12,039 nucleotides of DNA from contig JBDTVQ010000198.1 in NCBI GenBank assembly GCA_040007195.1, positions 1 through 12,039 on the forward strand, written 5' to 3'. This DNA comes from JAFLBB01 sp040007195. GTDB lineage: Bacteria > Acidobacteriota > Terriglobia > Bryobacterales > Bryobacteraceae. Positions within the stretch are counted from its first letter, which is position 1. Each line of letters opens with the position of its first letter. Positions 6,767 to 12,039 of this stretch are shown here, piece after piece. The translations under genes and the position numbers were made by a program. The notes beneath the pieces are model-generated. The model did no database searches. It worked only from the letters and a program-made list of their open reading frames with translations, and was not told the origin of the DNA.

Positions 6767-6931
6767 GGTCCTTGTGAAGTGGAAGCGCACCCGCGGATGG
6801 TCGGCGAGGAATTGTTCGGCGTCTTTAGTCTTGTGCGCGGAGAGATTCTCGAGCACCGCCTGAATCTCCTTGGCCAACGCGGCGCACGCGACCAGGCCTC
6901 CGAGAAACGCAATGAATTGCGGCCTCGTAAC
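6767..6931 (-). pseudogene. IS630-family transposase fragment, middle part
   Basis: The minus strand encodes QFIAFLGGLVA, then LENLSAHKTKDAEQFLA and HPRVRFHFTRT. This matches the IS630 block EF.AFL..(L/V)VA...DNLSAHKT..V..FL..HP....HFTPT. The catalytic DN is changed to EN and the P of HFTPT to R, so it is inactive. It covers about 55 codons. It begins right after the stop of nnrS and ends near the 3' end of the regulator gene. The expected continuation, SSWLNQVE, is not found here but is found at the far right of the window. Confidence 0.72.
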
Positions 6932-6936
6932 CTGCT

Positions 6937-8277
6937 TTATATTCTTGGAGGGGATGCTTCCAACGCAGTAGGCGCGCGAAGGTGTGCAGGGGGCTGAGTG
7001 AACGTCAGTAATAGATTCGCGGCAAAAAGGGAGACGGCGGTAAGTTCCACAACGGCGGACACCGGTAGGATTCGCCAGGCGCCCTGCCAATAGCCCTCAT
7101 ACGCCGGGATCTCAGAACTCACGCGCAGCGCGCAGCCAACGGTTAGCGCCAGCAGCGAGGCGAACATGAGCGTTGGACTATAGAGTACTCGGCCGCCGCC
7201 GAACGCGGGCAACACACGCTGCCCAATGCAGAACACCATAGTGGAGATAAACCCGACGGTCAAGGCATGACGAGCGGCACCCCAGATTCCCCCGCTACGA
7301 TCGGCCCACGCCGCCCACACCCACAGTATCGTTGCGACCAACAGCCACATGTACGAGATGCGAATAAATACAGGGAAAGTGGGATGTACGCCCTGGATTT
7401 TCGGTGGCTGCGCCGGTTTCTCCCAGACATGCAACGCCAGAATCGCACAGATGGCCGCAACTGGCAAGATCGCAGCGGAGATCTGCGGACTCCGCAAGAA
7501 TCCACTCAAAATGGACAACCATGCCAGTGCCAGCGCGGCGAACAGGAAGCCGGCTTGCGGCGCTTTCAATCCGAGGAAGACCGGCAACCATCGCGCATTA
7601 AATCCCCAGATCGCGGGAACCAGAAATCCCCAGGCTTGCAGTGCCACCAGCCGCTGGTCCGGTCCGTGCGCCAACGCGGGTCCCATACCAATCCATGCCG
7701 CCTCACACGCCGCGACGAGATTCAAAGTGAGCGAAAACAGGAAACCCACGGTCGATGCAATGACCATCAGCATCCACGGTTCGGGCCTGCGTGTTGTCCC
7801 CGAACTGGGCCTATGACCGGAAACGGTTTGGAAGAAGATCAGGAAGGCCACCAGTTCAAAAACAGCCGAACCCGGGAGCAATATCCGCCAATGCCACTGG
7901 GTGACGCCCGCGTGCCAGCGCGCACAAACACCGAGGGTCCAAAAGGCCAGAGTGACCCAGGCCCGCGGCACCGCATAAGCCGGCATTCCGCCCATCTTCG
8001 AGAGAGAATAAAAACCGATTCCGAGAATGAATGTGCCGATCCAACCAAAGATCTGAGCGTGTCCATGCGCCTGCATCCAGGCCGGTGAGAGTGTTTGAAG
8101 ATCGTGCTGGCTGCTGATCGAGATCAGGTTCCAGACGCCCAGGAACGTGCCCGGCAGCAACATGAATATGAGCGCGATTACAATGTAGGCGATCAGCACG
8201 CGCTGTAGTTGTGCCTCCCGTTGCCCGTACACCTCGACTGGAACGCCTGCTGATGTAAGCACCCTAAGCGTGGACAT
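6937..8277 (-). CDS. nnrS: NnrS-family heme/copper-type membrane protein
   Basis: The protein has 446 residues with about twelve hydrophobic segments, so it lies in the inner membrane. Family marks include AHGHAQIFGW (H71, H73) and RHALTVGFISTMVFCIGQRVLP (H337), histidines that could bind heme or metal. NnrS proteins relieve nitric oxide stress and are often controlled by NO-responsive Crp/Fnr proteins; the biochemical reaction is not settled. ATG 8277 is preceded by TAGGAGAACGGAC, a good ribosome site that overlaps the stop of ric, with a 10-bp gap. This supports one operon, ric then nnrS. The frame is open further upstream to 8478 inside ric, but that start is rejected. The last residues run close to the IS630 fragment, so the extreme C-terminus may have been altered. 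Confidence 0.88.
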   Translation of the reverse strand: MSTLRVLTSAGVPVEVYGQREAQLQRVLIAYIVIALIFMLLPGTFLGVWNLISISSQHDLQTLSPAWMQAHGHAQIFGWIGTFILGIGFYSLSKMGGMPAYAVPRAWVTLAFWTLGVCARWHAGVTQWHWRILLPGSAVFELVAFLIFFQTVSGHRPSSGTTRRPEPWMLMVIASTVGFLFSLTLNLVAACEAAWIGMGPALAHGPDQRLVALQAWGFLVPAIWGFNARWLPVFLGLKAPQAGFLFAALALAWLSILSGFLRSPQISAAILPVAAICAILALHVWEKPAQPPKIQGVHPTFPVFIRISYMWLLVATILWVWAAWADRSGGIWGAARHALTVGFISTMVFCIGQRVLPAFGGGRVLYSPTLMFASLLALTVGCALRVSSEIPAYEGYWQGAWRILPVSAVVELTAVSLFAANLLLTFTQPPAHLRAPTALEASPPRI

Positions 8278-8287
8278 GTCCGTTCTC

Positions 8288-9001
8288 CTATGCGCCCGAC
8301 GGTTGGCGTTCGAGATCCAGCGCGGCTGGGAAGAGTATGTTGTTCTCCAGGTGGACATGCTGATGCAGATCCCGCTCAAACTCAGCCAGCCCGTGATAGA
8401 GCGCCCGGTACGTTGGGCACGCGTTCGTAGGCGGCTGGTAGTTTCCGGTGAGAGCGCGGATCTTCGCAAGGGCCTCACCCGCGTCGTCGTGCTCCGCCAT
8501 CATTTTTTGAATCGGGGCCTCGATGTTGCCAGCCATGTTTCCTTGCCACCTCCCTTGTGCCAATCGGTCGAGTGCCGGGAACAGAATCCGCTCCTCCTTC
8601 AGCATGTGAGCCGCAAGCTCTTCCGACAGTGCTCCAAACAATCCCTGAATATCACGCAGCTCTGGATGCGCGGCACCGTGCTTCGCCACCACTTTTTCAA
8701 GCCAGTGGTGAATCCGGGGGGTGCTTTCCCGCACATAGGCGTGGTGGGTATCCACAATATGCCCGGTCAAGGCGTCCAGTCGCCGAGCCGCCCAATCTGT
8801 TCTCGCCCTTTCAGGGGGCGCATCCACTGCATTAAGAAGCTCCACCAAATGGTCCCAGTCGACATCTGCTCGCTCGCAGGCCTCCCCTAGCGTTCTTGTT
8901 CCGCCGCAACAGTAGTCGATACCAAGCGACTCAAATACGGGAACCGCCTCGGGGTGCTGGATGGCGATTTCGCGGGTTGTCTGGGTCTGGTTAAGCGTCA
9001 T
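8288..9001 (-). CDS. ric: Ric/YtfE/ScdA-type di-iron protein for iron-sulfur cluster repair
   Basis: Ric proteins repair iron-sulfur centres damaged by NO or oxidants, in the cytoplasm. The 237-residue protein has an N-terminal ScdA-type domain (about 5-60) with the DYCCGG motif (C31, C32). A hemerythrin-like four-helix domain follows. Its predicted iron ligands H87, H108, H132, E136, H171, H215 and E219 have the same spacing as those of E. coli YtfE, apart from a short insertion between E136 and H171. Length is slightly above the usual 220. ATG 9001 has a strong ribosome site, GAGGAGAGAACC, directly before it. The gene heads an operon with nnrS and has a Crp/Fnr-type site upstream. A tail of a second copy lies at 4698-4769. 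Confidence 0.94.
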   Translation of the reverse strand: MTLNQTQTTREIAIQHPEAVPVFESLGIDYCCGGTRTLGEACERADVDWDHLVELLNAVDAPPERARTDWAARRLDALTGHIVDTHHAYVRESTPRIHHWLEKVVAKHGAAHPELRDIQGLFGALSEELAAHMLKEERILFPALDRLAQGRWQGNMAGNIEAPIQKMMAEHDDAGEALAKIRALTGNYQPPTNACPTYRALYHGLAEFERDLHQHVHLENNILFPAALDLERQPSGA

Positions 9002-9047
9002 GGTTCTCTCCTCTGGCTCAAAGTTACAGCCGCGCCTGGAAGAATGC

Positions 9048-9063
9048 AGTGACTTGGGTCACA
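9048..9063 (-). promoter_or_regulatory. Crp/Fnr-type operator before ric-nnrS
   Basis: AGTGA-CTTGGG-TCACA is one base from the CRP consensus TGTGA-N6-TCACA, and its core GTGAC-N4-GTCAC is a perfect palindrome. Its centre (9055.5) lies about 54 bases before the ric start. On the minus strand a TAACTT (9026-9021) could be the -10 box; a start near 9014 would put the operator centre at about -41.5, the usual place for activation by this family. The -10 assignment is inference. The site could also act on the divergent exporter gene. Confidence 0.6.
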
Positions 9064-9153
9064 TCTGCTTCAGGCCGCCAAGTTGTGGGGCGGATACGGT
9101 ACACTCGGGGCTCGGACGCAGCGGAACGCTGACGAGTAGTCTGAAGTTCTGGG

Positions 9154-9894
9154 ATGCCTGAAACCTCTTCGGTGATGATGATCCTGGTGATCGCGACCAT
9201 AGTGCGAGCCAGCCTGGGATTTGGCGAGGCTCTGATCGCTGTCCCGTTACTTGCGCTGTTCATGCCAGTGGAAGAGGCCGTTCCGTTGGCTGTGCTTGTC
9301 TCCATCACGATCGCGCTTCTCATTCTCGTCGCAGACTGGCGGCACGTTCAGTATCGGAGCGCTGGCCGGCTGATCTTCTCCACCTTCTTTGGCATCCCCG
9401 TGGGACTGTGGCTGCTGACCGCCGTGCCGGAGGCTCTGGTGAAGGCGATCCTTGCCCTGGTAATCATCATGTTCGCGGCAAATTCGCTCTGCACAGGACG
9501 GAATCACTCGCTCCAGGATGATCGCCTGGCTTGGCTGTTCGGCTTCAATGCAGGAATTCTAGGTGGCGCCTATGGAATGAATGGTCCTCCGCTGGCGATT
9601 TACGGAACACTGCGACGCTGGAAACCCGATCATTTCCGAGCCACACTCCAGGCCTACTTTCTACCTGCGAGCATGGCGGGCATGGCTGGATACTGGTTCG
9701 CGGGACTTTGGAGTCCTGCTGTGACTGACCTGTATCTGAGCGCGCTACCCGCAGTGGTGTTGGCCGTCATCGGGGGCCGATGGCTCGGCCGCCGACTCAA
9801 CGCGCACCATTTCAAACACTATGTGCAGATCGGGTTGCTGGCGATCGGCGCGATCCTGTTATTTCAATCCGGGCTCAGCGCCTTTTCGCGATAG
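9154..9894 (+). CDS. TauE/SafE-family membrane transporter (predicted anion exporter)
   Basis: The protein has 246 residues and about eight hydrophobic segments. The two half-repeats of the family are visible: GFGEALIAVPLLALFMP (22-38) and GILGGAYGMNGPPLAIYG (134-151). TauE/SafE proteins export sulfite, sulfoacetate or related small anions; substrate cannot be read from the sequence. The ATG at 9154 is the only start between the in-frame stop at 9142 and the first membrane segment, and its ribosome site is weak. It is divergent from ric with a 152-bp gap that holds the Crp/Fnr-type palindrome. Its 3' end overlaps the 3' end of the ClC gene by 36 bp on the opposite strand. Confidence 0.88.
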   Translation: MPETSSVMMILVIATIVRASLGFGEALIAVPLLALFMPVEEAVPLAVLVSITIALLILVADWRHVQYRSAGRLIFSTFFGIPVGLWLLTAVPEALVKAILALVIIMFAANSLCTGRNHSLQDDRLAWLFGFNAGILGGAYGMNGPPLAIYGTLRRWKPDHFRATLQAYFLPASMAGMAGYWFAGLWSPAVTDLYLSALPAVVLAVIGGRWLGRRLNAHHFKHYVQIGLLAIGAILLFQSGLSAFSR

Positions 9895-11741
9895 AAACCC
9901 TAGCTTAAGAGAACGTTTCAAACGCCGCTTTTCATGTAGACGTGTTCCGTAGACCTTCAGAATGTCACTGCGAGTGACGATTCCAGCAACGCACCCCGGA
10001 TGCTCTGGATCAACCAGAGGCAGACGTCCAACGCCCTGCGTCACCATCGTATCCAGTGCTTCACGCACGGTTGCCGTACTCGAGATTACTGCGGCCGGCC
10101 GTGTCAACAGATCGCCAATCCGCATTGCGGCGTCGAGTTCCTCGCCCACCAGGCCAGATTCTTCCGCGTGATCAGGCCTACCAAATGCCCACGCTCGTCC
10201 AAGACGGGGAAACCCGTGTGAGTGCTTCCCGCCTGATGCGTACCCAGCCAGTGCCGCACCTCCTCCAGTGTTTGTTCCGCACGCACGCTCACTACGTTGG
10301 TGCTGGCCGCATCGCGAATGCGCAGGCTCGTAAGCATGTCGACCGAGTAATCGACACTCAGCCGCAACCCACGCCGTGCGATCTTTTCCGTCATGATCGA
10401 GTTTTCCATCAGCAACCGAGCGACCAGGTAGGCCATGGAGCATCCGCCGAGCAGCGGCAGCAGTCCGAAAGGTTGCAGCGTGGTTTCGAATGCGAACACC
10501 ACAGACGCCAGCAGCGCCTGAGAGGCTCCGGCAAACATGGCGGCCATCCCCACCAGGGCGGCCGTGCGCGGATCCATTCCGAGCGATGGGATGAGTGCGG
10601 CCGCGCCACTTCCCAGTAGGGCTCCTAGAGCGCCCCCGAAGGTGAACAGCGGCGCAAGTGTACCGCCTGAGGTGCCGCTGCCCAGCGAAATGCTCCAGGA
10701 GACGAACTTCATCACCAGAAGCGTCGCTAAGGCTGTTCCAGTGATGGTTCCTCCGAGAATATTCTCGATATTGTCGTAGCCGACGCCCATCGTGAGGGGA
10801 GCGTAATAACCGACCACACCCACCACCAGGCCACCGATAGCCGGCCACCACATCCAGTGAATGGGCAGCCGTTCAAATAGGTCCTCAATACCATAAATGG
10901 CACGTGTCACTCCCACCGCGGCCAAACCGATTGTGGCTCCCAGCAGAATGTAGCCTAGCAGCGCGGGCCCGCTTGGCGGCGACACTGGCGCCATCGCAAA
11001 CACAGGACTCGCCCCAGAGAATGCCATCCGGACGCCAGCGGCGATGGTGCTGGCGATCGCCACCGGGATAAATGAGCTTGCGCGATATTCGAACAGAAGC
11101 AGTTCGATGGCCAACAGAACGGCTGAAACGGGACTACCGAAAGTCGCGGCCATCCCAGCGGCGGCACCGGCTGCAAGAAGCGTCTTTCGCTCGTCTGCAG
11201 TGGTCTTCATCAACTGTCCTATCAGTGAGCCTAACGCGCCGCCAGTCGCGATGATCGGCCCCTCCGCTCCAAACGGACCACCTGTGCCGATCGCGATCGC
11301 CGCCGAAAGCGGTTTCAAAAACGTCATTCGCGGAGGTACGCGACTCTCATTGAACAAGACCTGCTCCATCGCTTCTGGAATTCCGTGCCCTCGAATCGCC
11401 TTAGACCCATATCGCGCCATGAGCCCAACGATGAGACCGCCACAGACGGGAACAAGAATCACCCACAGCCCCAGCGCATGGCGAGCAGGCGAAATAAATG
11501 CAGTCGACCAACGGCCATAAAACGCCAAGTTCGTGACCAGACCGATAAGCCTAGTCAGCCCTTGGGCGACAAGTCCAGCGGCGACCGCGATTGGAACCGC
11601 TAATCCCACCAGCATCAGCAAACGTTTACTGGCTACTGTTCGGGCACGGCCGATGTGGGTAGCTTCTAATGCTGGGCCCAATGACGGTGCGATGGGAAGT
11701 CCTCCGGTAGTGGAGGAGCGAGAGACTTCATGGTCTGACAA
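9859..11741 (-). CDS. ClC-type chloride channel/antiporter with two CBS domains, frameshifted between them
   Basis: The membrane domain (about residues 40-455) carries GHGIPE (118-123), GPFGAEGP with the gating-type glutamate E160, and GSGTSGGTLAP (354-364). The first CBS domain ends with VGLITRKNL (521-529). Here the frame breaks: the continued frame stops at 10104 after a nonsense-like tail, while the second CBS domain (GEELDAAMRIGDLL... VAGIVTRSDIL) lies in another frame, from about 10146 down to the stop at 9859. The break falls between about 10146 and 10157 and equals the loss of one base. I see no slippery heptamer. It is a true mutation or a sequencing error. The start is TTG 11741 with GGAAGGAA in front. 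The serine of the usual GSGIP is histidine here, as in a known bacterial subgroup. Confidence 0.88.
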
Positions 11742-11773
11742 TTTCAGTTCCTTCCAAAAGGTGACGGGGCCTT

Positions 11774-11779
11774 AGTATA
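11774..11779 (-). promoter_or_regulatory. Possible -10 box of the ClC gene
   Basis: The minus strand reads TATACT, one base from TATAAT, 32 bases before the TTG start. The expected -35 region (GAATTA, 17 bases upstream) is weak. It lies right at the edge of the IS630 fragment, so the promoter could be IS-derived. Confidence 0.3.
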
Positions 11780-11781
11780 TA

Positions 11782-11977
11782 GTCTCCTGTCGCAGCTAAT
11801 TCCTTACAACAGCGAACCTTCTCGAGGATGGCGTCGGCCGTAGCCCTCCAGTTCCAGTTGGAAAGTCATTTGTAGATGGTTTGTTCCAACTCGTGAACCG
11901 CGTGGAAAGTTCCCCGGCGGATCGTTCGGCCGGTGATGAGAGCGACAAAGCGTTCAACACTGGTTCAGCCACGATGA
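11782..11977 (-). pseudogene. IS630-family transposase fragment, C-terminal part
   Basis: On the minus strand, codons SSWLNQ (about 11977-11960) are followed after a one-base shift by VERFVALITGRTIRRGTF, then AVHELEQTIYK, a stop at 11866-11868, and in the same frame NWNWRATADAILEKV and KELA. This matches the end of IS630 transposases (SWLNQVERF..LIT...IRRG.F..V.ELE..I, then P..W.ATAD.IL.K). One frameshift and one stop make it dead. It begins where the fragment at 6767-6931 leaves off in the protein. It lies directly upstream of the ClC gene. Confidence 0.75.
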
Positions 11978-11991
11978 TCCGCTCGTGAGCA
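11971..11991 (+). repeat. 21-bp direct repeat, copy 2
   Basis: It is identical to 4563-4583, where it forms the cupin 3' end. Here it overlaps the broken 5' edge of the IS630 fragment by about 7 bases. The remaining 48 bases to the window end show nothing I can identify. Confidence 0.65.
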
Positions 11992-12039
11992 GGCCGGCCA
12001 CTACCGGTCTGTGAGCGAGTCATGATCCACGCGCCGGAC

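Noticed and set aside
6347..7090. Long minus-strand open frame of 247 codons
   Set aside because: It overlaps the regulator gene antisense and the end of nnrS. Only the inner part 6767-6931 has homology, to IS630, so it is not one gene.
7267..8088. Plus-strand open frame of 273 codons
   Set aside because: It is antisense to nnrS, very rich in R, Q, P and H, without any recognisable domain; a mirror of the GC-rich gene.
8278..8478. Upstream start for the NnrS-family protein inside ric
   Set aside because: It would overlap ric by 190 bases in another frame. ATG 8277 follows a good ribosome site overlapping the ric stop.
10056..10619. Plus-strand open frame of 187 codons (and a similar one at 11044-11520)
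   Set aside because: Both lie antisense within the ClC gene, show no domain, and have residue use typical of a shadow frame.

Overview
The window looks like accessory DNA of a soil-type bacterium. Acidobacteriota is my best guess, from the style of the NuoG-like protein, a small protein with the SFPASDPP motif, and the cupin/Ric/NnrS gene content. That assignment is inference and is not proven by any marker gene. The DNA is fairly GC-rich and is littered with broken mobile elements and broken second copies of genes that are intact nearby.

Layout. Positions 46-95 hold only the 3' half of a tRNA-Gly-like gene, the kind of scar left at an integration site. It lies directly upstream of a NuoG-like gene that has lost its 5' part (111-1781), followed by a small SFPASDPP-motif protein (1782-2024). 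Next is a fragment of an IS6-family transposase (2086-2160), cut by a complete IS1182-type insertion sequence (2162-3749) with 14-bp terminal inverted repeats and a 4-bp target duplication. To its right are a small four-cysteine protein (3907-4167), a cupin (4233-4580), the tail of a second Ric gene on the minus strand (4698-4769), a class I glutamine amidotransferase (4839-5531), a decayed gene (5594-5991) and a Crp/Fnr-type regulator (6029-6730).

The right half holds a compact nitrosative-stress module. An NnrS-family membrane protein (6937-8277) and a Ric/YtfE-type di-iron repair protein (8288-9001) form a minus-strand operon with a 10-bp gap. A good Crp/Fnr-type palindrome lies 47 bp upstream of ric. 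Divergent from it is a TauE/SafE-type exporter (9154-9894). A ClC-type channel or antiporter with two CBS domains, split by a frameshift, runs convergently (9859-11741). Pieces of an IS630-family transposase flank this block: a middle piece at 6767-6931 and a C-terminal piece at 11782-11977. Both are on the minus strand but in swapped order.

How it may work together. Ric repairs iron-sulfur and di-iron centres damaged by nitric oxide, NnrS proteins relieve NO stress, and Crp/Fnr proteins of the DNR/NnrR kind often control both. I infer that the regulator at 6029 could act on the palindrome before ric. The cupin and the four-cysteine protein may belong to the same response, but only by neighbourhood. 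I see no nitric oxide reductase, CRISPR array, toxin-antitoxin pair or phage structural gene.
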